This document shows positions 21,601 to 32,574 of a stretch of DNA of 64,000 bases, in pieces (position 1 is the stretch's first letter; each line of letters begins with the position of its first letter). The stretch comes from Diaporthe sp. PMI_573 (lineage: Eukaryota; Ascomycota; Sordariomycetes; Diaporthales; Diaporthaceae): NCBI GenBank assembly GCA_021399435.1, contig JAJTUP010000066.1, positions 248,001 through 312,000 on the forward strand, in the 5' to 3' direction. The notes beneath the pieces were generated by a model that made no database searches, was not told the origin of the DNA, and saw nothing but the letters and a program-made list of their open reading frames with translations. Position numbers and translations under genes: made by a program.

Positions 21601-24600
21601 CCTGACCTCTCGACAATATTCAATATCGTATTGCCTGCACGGTATTTTTATACCGTGCAGTGCAAGCAGCACCGGAAACCGTGTAATACAGTGCATGGTC
21701 ATTCAAATATCGTATAAATATGATATCAAATATGGTGCAAGTACTATGTAATACGAGTAATACGAGGTCTCTCCCCATACATGGGGCATTATGAAAATCC
21801 CAATTTACAGAACTTTTTACTAAGAAGTGTAACCCGGTTGGGCCGTTGATCTGCAATCAGCTGATGCCGATGCTAATAACGCCACCAAATAAAGGCGTCG
21901 CCACAAACTCCTGAGCGTTGAGTATGTAACAAGCTAGCCAGCTCTCCGAGCGCTTTCAGCTCTTTTCTTCAATGCAATCAATTTGCTGGTTCCAAGCACG
22001 CTTTTGGATGAATACGGCCTGTGCCCCTTACGTGAAGTGTGTCAGCTCCTGAATTTGCACCTACTTCATCAACAAGTCTTATTCTACGAAATAATGACTT
22101 CTCAGCGCTCAGGTATTAGCGCTTCCTTCACGGCTACATCATCCCAGACTTCAATAGCCCCTGATTCGTCGGTTATCAGCGACAACGGAGATGCTAACGT
22201 CGGAGAGACATCTATTTCGCCGTTGCTAACCTCTCAATTTAAGAAGAAGAAGCGTACGTCGAAGATATGGGATCATACGCCCTTCGGAAGGAATCAGATC
22301 GTCCGTAATACGGAAGGTCAGATTATATGGCGTTGCAAGTACTGTAAAGGGAAGCCTGCCGAATATCTCGAAAATGGAGGCACGACACACATCTACAAGC
22401 ACCTCAAATCTCACACTACTCTCGATATATTAACGCCTAATGAAGAAAGGGCTGCTAAAACAAGGAATCACCTTGAGGAAGCCTTCTCACGGATGTCTCA
22501 GAACGCGAATCCCCTCAAACGCCGTCGACACGATGACGAAACGACAGATCTTGACGCTGATAAGTTTGAGCAACTGTATGTGGAGTGGATTGCAGACTGC
22601 GGGATTGCACTTCGTATGGCAACAAGAGAAACCTTTCGAGCGTAAGTTCTCTAACATACTTAAATTAATGGTTCATATACTAATCTTATACCCTTTTAGC
22701 TTGCTCAAATTCCTCAATCCTGGAGTCCTCTCGATTTTACCTACATCACATCAAACGATTCGCGAGTGGGTGATGCGAACGTTTGAGACGCAAAAGCGGC
22801 GTATACGACAAGTTCTCCAATCAGCTATCTCGAGAATACACTTCACCGTCGATATATGGTCCTCTCCAAATAAGCTTGGTATCCTTGGTATTGTTGCACA
22901 CTTCATTGATAGCAACGGCGAGCTGGTTTCATATTGTGTTCCTTTACGAGAGGTACACGGCAAGCATTCAGGAGAGAATCAGGCCCATATTGTGATGAGT
23001 GTCGTCGAGGAATACGGAATTGTCACCCAGATTGGATACTTTGTTTCAGACAATGCAGACTCGAATGATACGTTGATGGATTCTCTACAGAAATGTACGC
23101 CTCTATCAATTTATTGCGAGAACAATACTAATGATTAATAGTGTTGAACGAGAGGCACAATATCATATACGACGCGAAACATCACCGCCTTCGTTGTAAC
23201 GGTCATACCATCAATCTAGCAGCGCATGCGTTTATGTTCCCAAAAACCGCACCCGACGAAGCCCCTACGAAAAACCAGGTTAAAAAGGACACTACAAGCG
23301 AATATATCAAGCCTTCAGACGCTGATATATTGAAGTGGAGGAAGACTGGTCCTCTTGGCAAGCTCCACAACATCGTTGTCTTTATCCGATGTAGTGCACA
23401 ACGGATACAGAGGTTTAAAGAGATCAGTGAGAAAAAGGGTCTTCTTCGTGACAACGATACAAGATGGAACTCAAAGTACTACATGGTTGAGAGAGCCATT
23501 GAGCTCGCAGATCAAATTGATTACTACTGCTCAAAGGAGAAGGACCTTAAGCTTGATTCGCGTATGCTATATATCCAACTGAGAGGACAACACTAATAGG
23601 TCCTAGTTTCCGAGCAAGACTGGGCTGAGCTGAAAAAAATCTGCAACTTCCTCAAATCATTCACCGATGCCACCAAGGCTGCAGAAGGTCACGCGCATAC
23701 AATCGATCGAACGCTACCAATAATGGACTTCCTGCTTAGCAAATTTGAGGCTGCACGAATCGAGTACGCAGATGACGCTTTTATGGCGCCTTGTATTGAT
23801 GCTGGGTGGGCGAAACTCGACGCATATTACACTCTTACAGAGCGGTCATCTGCTTATGTTGCAGCTATTGTCCTCAGCCCTCATCGAAAGTGGCACTACT
23901 TTGACACTACCTGGGAGGAGCATCCTGAGTGGATTGAGAGCAATAAGACTGCCGTAGAAGATCTCTGGAAGTCTCGTTACGCACCAGTCGCCAAGTCAGC
24001 GGAGTCATCAGCCCAGTCCTTGGTTGAAAAGCCACTAGTGAAGAACTCGTTTCTTGCATGGGAAGACGAACATGAGGATCCCGAGCTTCCCACCCTATTT
24101 GATGAGTATCAGAACTATATATCAGCCCCAAGAATCAAAGTCAAAGATGTACGAAAGTGGTGACTTGAGGATACACAACAAACGCTCTATCCAAACCTTT
24201 CCAAAATGGCGCTCGATCTTTTGTCAATTCCTGCGATGTCTGCTGAGCCAGAAAGTCTCTTCTCTGATACGAAAATCACCCTCCAAGATCGCAGGAACAG
24301 GTTAGGGATTGATATAATTGAGGCAATTGAGTGCATAAAGTCTTGGTCGAAGACTCGCAACTTGGCTTGGGTTGACGACGTTGAGCTTGTCTTGGATACA
24401 GCTATCATTGGAGAGGATGAACAGCAGGGGTCTTCTAACATTATACCTGATATTACGAGCAATAGATAGTATGCAAGCAATTCAAACTCAAAATGCTCGA
24501 ATCTCTGGAGTTTTCTTTTGACCTCTAGTTCTACTTCATTCTCACACCTAAGCAATAGGAGTGACGTTAAATTAGTTAATTCTGTAGACTGTAGCTCAAG

Positions 24601-25200
24601 TAAACCCTTAACCTACGCGAGTGAGGTCTAGGAAAACGGTTTCCGGAGCGTTCTCGTTATCTGGCAATAGTATAATCTTATATGTTAGCTGTGAATAGCT
24701 TCATCTCTATCAAACAGTGATGGATTTGTGGGAACAGCTTTTTTGACGATAGAATCTCTCTTGTTCCTCTTCTATCTAGCTGGAAGATAGCTAGCTATTT
24801 ATCCCTCGAGGTCAGTCTGATCCCGGAGGCTTTGGTCCGGCGACTCCGTCGCAGACCGGGGATCCGGCCGGAGCCAGGTATCCGGGGGACTAGTTGAACC
24901 TTACGTTGGCAAGATCCACACCTCCAAGAACAGCCTATCCAATCTTTCTGACCTGTTCGTCTGACAATCCTGTTATGGTCCGCGAGACGAATTTGAATCT
25001 CAACCTTACTCAATTTGGTTAGTTTTATGCTTAGGCCATGCGGCTCTTCGCACGCCGTGCGATATGATATTACGATACGATATTGCTTAAATACAGTGTA
25101 ATACCGTATGCCGTGCAGTGCACCGAATTCCTAAACAATCCAGTGCAGTGTGGGGTTGAAAAAATATCGTATACGGTATTTTGCACTATTTACTTCACTG
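21600..25200 (+). mobile_element. hAT element hAT-1 (ends approximate)
   Basis: A hAT transposase gene is flanked on both sides by AT-rich DNA sharing subterminal words: GCACGGTAT and CCGTGCAGTGCA near 21635-21670, CGTGCAGTGCACC near 25110, and ATATCGTATA-type words on both sides. These are typical transposase-binding repeats. I could not fix the TIRs or an 8-bp duplication, so the limits are estimates. Confidence 0.7.
22094..24469 (+). pseudogene. hAT-1 transposase, one in-frame stop
   Basis: Four exons: 22094-22641, 22700-23094, 23142-23561 and 23607-24469, with introns of 58, 47 and 45 nt. They sum to 2226 nt (742 codons). An N-terminal BED zinc finger is seen (IWRCKYCKGKPAEY..THIYKHLKSH), then the DDE core with FTVDIWSSPNKLGILG and FVSDNADSNDT, LRCNGHTINLAAHAF, RWNSKYYMVERA, and the C-terminal dimerisation block (YPNLSKMALDLLSIPAMSAE..LFSDTK). 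Codon 640 is TGA (24161-24163), immediately after a Trp codon where hAT proteins usually have two tryptophans. A single G-to-A change therefore explains the stop. Everything else appears intact. Start chosen at the first ATG before the BED domain. Confidence 0.88.
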
Positions 25201-25208
25201 AGTGTGTC

Positions 25209-25257
25209 TGCGCCGAATTAGGGGGTGCGCCGAATTAGGGGGTGCGCCGAATAGGGG
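25209..25257. repeat. 17-bp G-rich tandem repeat (~2.8 copies)
   Basis: The unit TGCGCCGAATTAGGGGG occurs at 25209 and 25226, then a partial copy leads into GGCCGCCCACGT. A related arrangement occurs near 40940-40977, suggesting the end of a shared, unidentified element. Confidence 0.75.
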
Positions 25258-27445
25258 CCGCCCACGTCAATGGCAGCCCTGAGCCCTACGTAAGTTGCGG
25301 TTTGAAAGGAGCTAATAACTGCAGCCGCATCCTCGTATTGCAACGGGCAACGACAGGCCAACCTTGCCCAGTGGAGGAGGCAAGGAGCAATGGAAGGCAG
25401 TTTCTGGTTCAAGTGTGCAGGGGGGCATTGCTGTAATACCTTAAGCATATTTCAATCCATATAGCCTGGCTCAGGATGATTGAACTGAACATGCAGAATG
25501 CACCTATTGAGCCACATTCCACATCACTTGGGTTAAGCGGCAAATAATATGACAAACGTTTTCTAGAGGAGGCACAACTGAACTTAATCCCCCCTCCCCT
25601 TTCCCTTTTTGCGCTGGGCCTTTTACCTTATTTATAGACATAGTACGTAGCGCATTCCTCCCTATGGCAATCCATTTCTAAGACTCCCTTGACGTAAGTT
25701 TTAGGTCAATAGGCATTCCTAAGCTGCCGTAACAATTCTTCCTGACACCGCTCCTCTGGCCTTGGCAATAAAACCATCTTGTTCAACCCGTGCGATGTTC
25801 TGGACCTCGGCGTCGGTCAGTGGCTGTGGCTCGAAACGCCCCTCTTTCGCCGCCGCAACCGCAAGTTGCTCCCACATTCGCGCATTTTTCAAGGAGTCCG
25901 CTCCTCTGGCCTTGCAATAAAACCATCGTGTTCCGTGTGTTCGACCATATCGGCGGGTTGCTAGTTGTGTTCGGAATTGAATAAGAAAACACGATATTTG
26001 GAAATTCACGAGCGTGGCTTGCTATCAACAGAAGACTCCGCTGAACCTCTGTTTTGGCTCGTTAGCGTGGACGGGGAATGGGCCCGAGCCTTGCTCCAGT
26101 CCGTCCAGTTCGCGGATAAAATGAGCACGCCCCGGTTGGCCGGCTGATATGTCCCCCAGTGGCCTGATTTACCTCTAAAAGTAGCATCCAGCTCGTCTTG
26201 TTGAGCATCAATCCCACCATCTCGAGACTGAATGGGATGTGGAGTCCGCGCTGCTGTAATATTGGTGCCTGTCGCTTATTGAATCCTTCTTGACGCAGCC
26301 ATCCAAGCAAATGCCGAGGCATCCTGAACAACCTTCTAATGTAATATTGGTAACCAACTGTCCGTCACGCTAACGCAGCCCTGCTGAACTTTGCCTGCGG
26401 ACGAAGAACCTTACATAAGTGCCGGAATCCCTCCTGTCAGCCTACCGAGGCTTCGTGTGAAGCCGTGACCCTCCAGAGCGAACAAAATTTGACACCTCAA
26501 CATGTGGTATTTGGTTTTCCCCCCTACGCTTCTTCCTTGCCTTCGGGTTTGTCGCTTATTCCAGCCCCCTCGCGCCGGCCTCGTTGGTGGGGCCGGCGTC
26601 CTGGCTCCTGTTGGCGACCATGTGCGACCCGCATGCGCGTGCTGCAGCCTTCCGTTGCTCCTTCACGCCACCTTCTCCAACCCGAAAAGCGACCCGCCCT
26701 GCAACCAATCCGTCGGTCACTCGCCCAGCGCTAGCCCAATACGGTCTGTCGCTCCTGCAGCCAAGCCGCTAGTACTTCGAGGTGCTTCTGAGAAACTTAT
26801 TCCGCTCCTTTTTCCGGCTCCTCTCCCTCCCATTCCTCTTGTTATTTTTCGAACAGAAAAGTTATGGCGAGGGAGCTACATGCTGTTCCGAACAACGCAG
26901 TAGGAACCAATCAAAACGTAGTTCTATTGTTGCTCTGCTATGCAGCAACCCTCGCTCTCAATTGCCGTCCAAAGTTACGTGCTGCTCTACCCCTGACACC
27001 TTGAGCGCAGGCAATCATGGCGGCCGGCATGCATGATGCTCGACGCGTTTGGTGCACACTGCCACGGCAAGGCGCTGTCAAGGCATGTGACCCCCATGTC
27101 GCCAGGTTATGTTGACTTCGTCATAGGGTACAAAACTGAGTTGATTTTTTTTTTTGCTCGGTATTCTCAATCTCGTATCTTGGCGAGCGGGTCTGTCGCT
27201 CTGATTTTCTATCCGCATTCGCTTCCTGTCTTTGCAAATAGTCCTGAAAAGCTTTGTCACGATATAGGTTATAGGTGGGGGCCGGCCGGAGTCGAGGGCG
27301 ACGATGTTACTGCTCCCTTTCCTAATTTAAGAATACTTATTTTAAAAGTTCAGAACAAACACTTAACAATCCAAACTTCATAATCTTAGATGCTAAAATA
27401 GGCCTCATATTGCAATATAAAAAGTTACGTGATAGTCCACAGTGT
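25258..27445. other. Unassigned, with a 38-bp direct repeat
   Basis: CCGCTCCTCTGGCCTT.. recurs at about 25748-25786 and 25898-25934. On the minus strand the DNA between reads WEQLAVAAAKEGRFEPQPL and ends KARGA at both copies, so a coding fragment was duplicated locally. The rest (26000-27445) is C/T-rich with no supported gene. Confidence 0.4.
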
Positions 27446-27856
27446 ATGTCGGAGTTTGATCCTCAACGATATTTTCAATTATCCAAATCAAAGATGGCAC
27501 ACAATACCAAAGAAATAATAAACAAGGACGTGAACGTTCCAAGACCAACCAAATCACGCGAGACAATAGAGAGAAATGATAGAGATGGATCTTTTGAATC
27601 GGCTTTCGAGCTGATCGACGAGGGCACGATGGCCATCAAATCTTCCAGCCAGTCTGCTGAAAGCAATACTAATGTTAAAGAACAACATACCATGGACCAG
27701 TCTGATACTCAACACGAGGAAACGCGCATATCGAGGGAAGAACTTTTTAAGAGCAGCAAATTTGCTCAAAGTTTATGCAGGAAACGTAAATTCAGCAAAA
27801 TAGCAGGGTTAAGTGATGTTAAGGAACCTGTGTCTAAGAGACTGAGATTGATGTAG
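27446..27856 (+). CDS. Hypothetical charged protein with C-terminal NLS-like motif
   Basis: A 136-aa frame starts at the first ATG (MSEFDPQRYFQLSKSKM). It is rich in Ser, Thr, Glu and Lys with no hydrophobic core, predicting disorder. It ends in basic clusters (LCRKRKFSKIAG and VSKRLRLM), which resemble nuclear localisation signals. No family is recognised, and it could be one exon of a larger gene or chance. Confidence 0.35.
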   Translation: MSEFDPQRYFQLSKSKMAHNTKEIINKDVNVPRPTKSRETIERNDRDGSFESAFELIDEGTMAIKSSSQSAESNTNVKEQHTMDQSDTQHEETRISREELFKSSKFAQSLCRKRKFSKIAGLSDVKEPVSKRLRLM

Positions 27857-28705
27857 CTTCACGCTTCGAAACGAAGCAAGTAGGGCTTTTAATTGTATGT
27901 CTTCTGTGCTTGGTGTGCAGATCCCTATGGGATGTGCCTGAGATATGCGTCAATTGCCCTTTGATAGCCTTTAATTCAATCTTTTGGTCACCTTAATACA
28001 ATATTCTATCACACCACCCAAGTTACATTCCAATATCCTGACAACCCTCAAACGGAGACCATCATTCAGAGCGGAAAGAGAGAATTAAGGGAGGGTTCAG
28101 TGTTGTATAACCTTGGATAACACTGAGTGTCGCGCCATAACCAGTTAGGGTCGTTTGACAAGTCTGGTCCTGTGGCAGACCATCGATCTCACAGGAATGC
28201 TGTTAAGACTACCTCCCGGAAAGCACTTGATTATCTTGAGGCCGGAGTAGAGGTGGTAACCCTTCCCCTATGGGCACCTTATGCGCTGTGGAAGGTTTAC
28301 AGGGCTGCGTTTGATAGGTAGTATATCTATAATGCGATAAATGGGTCTAAGGGCAAAGAGGACACGAAATTTATCTGTTTTCAATTAGCTTCGGTATGCC
28401 TCTGTTTGATCATTCCCGGCGCAGCTTCTGAAGTCCTCTCCATTTTTCTCCGCAGACGGGCCATTCATACCTTGCGGTCGCAGTATACATTTATAATCTC
28501 TTTATTAGAAACTCCAGAGGGCCTAAAAATGCCCAAAAACTGAGTCCCTGAGGAAGGGAAGCCGGGGAGACCATTCTAAGTCGGGCCATTTTTGTTCCGA
28601 ACCAAGAACCAATCAGAGGCTAGAATCCAGATGAGGAACGGTTGCCAGAGGAGGAGTCGTTGCCAACTATAAAACCGTCAAATTCTCAAATAGCCGTTGC
28701 TGACC
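27857..28705. other. Intergenic
   Basis: An open frame at 28127-28321 (YLEAGVEVVTLPLWAPYALW) has only a GTG start, so I do not call it a gene. No repeats or RNA genes were seen. Confidence 0.35.
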
Positions 28706-30568
28706 CTACGGATCCGCGACCTTGGTGCATGTCTGAATGTAATGTCCGCTCTCCCCACATTTTCTACATGATCGTCGGGGTGCGCTGCCCATACGGCCAA
28801 GAGTCTGTCTCGGCCCCTCTGAGCCAGGCATTCTTGCTGCGGCATCGCCAAGACCACCTTCAACAAGCCTCGAAATCTCACGCATCTCCCTGTCTAGCCT
28901 CCCCGCAATCCCCCATCCGCCATTACTCTCATATGAATCCCTCTGCACCCGAAGGATATCTAAAATAGAACTAATCGGCTTTGATCGGAGCTCAATTGGG
29001 TCACTCAGTGATGAAGATGCTGGGCCCCCCGACGTCGCATTTGCCTCATGCAGAGCAAGAGCTCTTCTCAGCTCAGCCCAGACGACCAAGGCTTCTGGTG
29101 CTAACGGAAAGGTACCTGCTAGCAGCTTATGCACTGTTGCCTGCAATGTGCTGTACACCTCTGTGGGAGAACCTGTATTGATAGCAATGTCTACTGTTTC
29201 GACATATACTTGCAATGCTACACTTGTACTAATACTGCTCCCGGGACCGGTGGGGATGACCTGTCTTACTTGCCGCAACAGATCCAGGAGGCTGCCATGG
29301 CTGTCATAGTGAGATATTTGAATAGCAATGTTTGCGGTAAGGGGGTAGTGTTGTGCCCAAATAACCGCGAGCTGGTCAAAAAGCCACAAGAGGATGTTTG
29401 AAAAATTAAAACTCGTGGCGGTCTCAAGTGCAGTCAGAAGTATGTAGATGAGACATCTGATAGCGCCTGCGTTATCCGCACTTGTCGCCTGAAGTGCATG
29501 GGATAGTCCATCTAGGCAAGCCTGTAGAAGATGGGACGTTCCTTGTTGGTCTGGTCCCTCGATTAGGATGTGCGCAAGGCGGAACTTTATTTCAAAGTCT
29601 AGCATGTACCATTCCTGGACTGGTAATGCAGGATCCCGTGGTGACCAAGGGTTTGTTGAGCTGAAGTAGTCCGGATCGGGATATAAAGATAGTGCGGGGT
29701 TGTCAAAAGGCGTGGTTGTTGACGAGGTATGGATGGAACAAGCTGGCTTCGGAAAGGAGAATAAATATCCTAGAGAGCTTAAGACGTGTTGAGGATCGGG
29801 AACTGCGACCTGCGGGAGGCCGCGGGCCTTGGTCACTTCCTCGTCTTGACGGTTCTCAGGTCGGCCACCGCTGCGCCTTGTATTCTTACGGATGCGATTG
29901 ACCGCCGGAGATCCAAAGACGGCTAACACACGGTTTCGCTCTTTGCTTTCTAACTTGTTGAAGCCGGCAGAACCCCTGCTAATATACTTGCGGATCCTCT
30001 CGACATCCGGATGACCAAGAGTGGTATCGGGGTCTCCCGGCCTTTCGATAAAAGAGGCTTGAATTTTTCCCTGGATCAGACCTTGCCCCTGTTCCTCTGA
30101 GGGCAGACTTGCGATATAGTCTGCTGTTACGTTCTTATTGACACCCCAATCCTTAAATCGTGCTTTATACATGCGTTCAGTGGCGACGAAGTTGTGGTCG
30201 TGTTCCATAATCTCAAGGACCTCTTTGAGCGTCTTTGTTTTATACAGCTCAATTATCATATCCCGGTGCTGCTCCCACCCTGCTGGGGTAGCATAACTCT
30301 GACTGCGAACCCGCCTTTGCGCCGCATTAGGACTATTTGGAGCCCCAATGGCTGGGCCCCACGGAGACTCTGGATTGGATGTGTATACGGATGATTGTGT
30401 AGGAGATTTGGAGGTAATTGGCCCGGAATCTTTACTTGAATCGGTTCTGGAGGGGTTTTGGCCAGCAGGGAAACCGATCGTAGCGACTGTAGGGTTCGAA
30501 GTGCTTGTAACACTGCCACCAGTCCAGTCGTTATGTACTTCGGAATCAAAACATTCCATGTCTTGCAT
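28706..30568 (-). CDS. Clr5-domain protein with C-terminal CCHC zinc knuckle
   Basis: A single exon of 620 aa starts at ATG 30568; upstream extension uses only non-ATG codons. Residues 1-95 are Ser/Pro-rich. Residues 97-146 match the Clr5 domain (GWEQHRDMIIELYKTKTLKE, then MYKARFKDWGVNKN), named after a fission-yeast silencing factor and common in fungal accessory proteins. A long helical middle follows (LACSIH.., WYMLDFEIKFRLAHILI, LLYILLTALETATSF). The last 20 residues form a retroviral-type knuckle, CRKCGESGHYIQTC (C-X2-C-X4-H-X4-C), similar to the one ending the pogo transposase at 41.6 kb. Clr5 proteins do not, to my knowledge, usually end this way. No stops or frameshifts. Likely a nuclear nucleic-acid-binding protein. 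Confidence 0.75.
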   Translation of the reverse strand: MQDMECFDSEVHNDWTGGSVTSTSNPTVATIGFPAGQNPSRTDSSKDSGPITSKSPTQSSVYTSNPESPWGPAIGAPNSPNAAQRRVRSQSYATPAGWEQHRDMIIELYKTKTLKEVLEIMEHDHNFVATERMYKARFKDWGVNKNVTADYIASLPSEEQGQGLIQGKIQASFIERPGDPDTTLGHPDVERIRKYISRGSAGFNKLESKERNRVLAVFGSPAVNRIRKNTRRSGGRPENRQDEEVTKARGLPQVAVPDPQHVLSSLGYLFSFPKPACSIHTSSTTTPFDNPALSLYPDPDYFSSTNPWSPRDPALPVQEWYMLDFEIKFRLAHILIEGPDQQGTSHLLQACLDGLSHALQATSADNAGAIRCLIYILLTALETATSFNFSNILLWLFDQLAVIWAQHYPLTANIAIQISHYDSHGSLLDLLRQVRQVIPTGPGSSISTSVALQVYVETVDIAINTGSPTEVYSTLQATVHKLLAGTFPLAPEALVVWAELRRALALHEANATSGGPASSSLSDPIELRSKPISSILDILRVQRDSYESNGGWGIAGRLDREMREISRLVEGGLGDAAARMPGSEGPRQTLGRMGSAPRRSCRKCGESGHYIQTCTKVADP

Positions 30569-32574
30569 GATGAAATGATAAGGACTTGAATTTTTGAACT
30601 TGAATAAGGGCTTTATTTTGTTTATAATAACTTGATTCACTGGAAGTGAACATGTAATATTTCCTTAGTACCTATGTGAAGCGAGTCCTCTGGCTAGGAA
30701 AGTTGACAGTGGGCTTTTATGTATTGCAATGTTGGCGCTATACTTAAGATCCTAGACCGTCCTCACAAAAGTTGTTGGGCGTACCTTTTTGTACTTAATT
30801 GCGTACTTTTGTTTAATTTTTGTCTAGGATGTAAGGAGATATGTCATGTAATAATAGTTTTGGGCATCAGCCCCCTATGCACCCACCGACTGAGCTCCAA
30901 GTGCATTGTACCTATAGGAATAAGGCTGTGTACATAACCTGTTAGAATTCACCAATCACTTTTAAGGCAAAGCATATATTGCAAAAACTTATGTCCTAAT
31001 ACAGCTTATGAACTACAGTATTAGGCTAAGCCTAAGCCAGGCTAAGTTCAGAACTAGCTAATAAGCCTGTTTGTATGTACTCTACAGTATCTACTTCTCA
31101 TTTCAGGCTCGAATTTAATAGTCACCTTCACATGACTAAACCAAAATGCAAGTCATGCAGTAACCGGCTGGGCAATATGCAGGGTACAAATGGGAAGGCG
31201 TTACAACAAGACCAGAAGTTCAACTATTAGTCCCAACACCCTGTTCTCCCACCCTTGATCTTTATAATGCTTATAATATGTACTTTGCATGTAAACCGGT
31301 TACTTTTCCATTGAATTTCGGCTGGTATAAGACCAGAAGATCCAAGAATTGGCCGTACAAAAGTACCTATGCACTGTACCTTGGCGGCCGAAGCGCTAAA
31401 GGGGGCACGCAGTTATGGGTCTCAGGCGGCTTCGTGATGGATACAATAGAAGCTATTAACGCTCGTATATGTGCAGTAATTACGTTATAAAGGTTGCCTT
31501 GTGCTTCTGAGCTCCGTTGACCGGCGTCAAATTATCAAGGCACGTATTTTCTTCGCCGCGCCAAAGGACTTCTCCCGGTGACGCTTGCAGGAAATCGACC
31601 CCAGGGCATCCGGCCGTGCAAAGGCAGTTTGCGAAAGCGCACAATCAGAAGCGCCGAACGCAATCCCCTACGTCCAACATCTAGCGAGACATCGGCCCCA
31701 GGAGTAGCTCTCTCTCTTTCGTTTTATATGGTTCATAAGCTAACTTTGGTCACAGGATTCACATCATTCACCAGCTCCTGTCGAACGCAGAGGTCACAAG
31801 CGCAAGCAGCCAATCGAATATGCACTCACGGCCAGCCCAAACCCAGACCCATACCAGAAGCGACGACGGACACCCTCTCCACGCGCTACCGAGAACAAAT
31901 TTGGCGAGCCAGCGATATCGTCCAGGGTGCCCTTGGTCAGGATGACCAAATCGTCCGAATAGGTCTCGCCGGGAGGGCCTTCGAGAAGTTGATCCATTTG
32001 TCGTTGGACATACGCGGGCTACATCCCATGATGTTTTTTCAAGTACCAGGCGGACCTGTACTTTTAAAGTTGCGTTGTACCATGTCAAAATACCATGTAA
32101 TGTATTATTATCTGTCCGTAAGCATCTTAGATTAGGACCTTACGACCAATAAATAAGCTTTCATAGAACTTAAGTAGGGTGTATTCGGCGCAGAGTATGA
32201 TACTTCTAAGAAGTACCTGTACTGAAACAGCTATGATACATTCTGAATACTCAACAGAAGTCCTATGTAAGTACCAAAGCCTCAGAAGTACGAAATTTTT
32301 GCATAGCTGGGTCAGGTCCTTTTTGCTGTTTTGTATAATTGGTCTAGGACTTCCAAGGTTGCTGTATAGGAACGAAAATAAGATTCACAACATGGCAAAG
32401 TAACATTATTAATGTTCGCTTAAAACAAATTCAGAAATCCAGCAGAAGCGGGTCTTCTTCACAGCCGACAACGAAAAGCCCCCGCCTCGAGACGAACCGC
32501 GGCGCTCACGGGCCGGAGAGCCTCCCGCCGGGTACTCGCGTCGGACTCCAGCTGCCTGTAAAGCGGCGCGGCAT
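30569..32574. other. No gene supported
   Basis: Mostly AT-rich. On the minus strand 31997-31794 reads DDLVILTKGTLDDIAGSPNL, a coding-looking fragment of unknown family. No LTR or TIR ends found except the hAT-2 target site at the right border. Confidence 0.35.

Noticed and set aside
28127..28321. 64-codon frame with membrane-like segment
   Set aside because: Only a GTG start in a eukaryotic context and no upstream exon evident.
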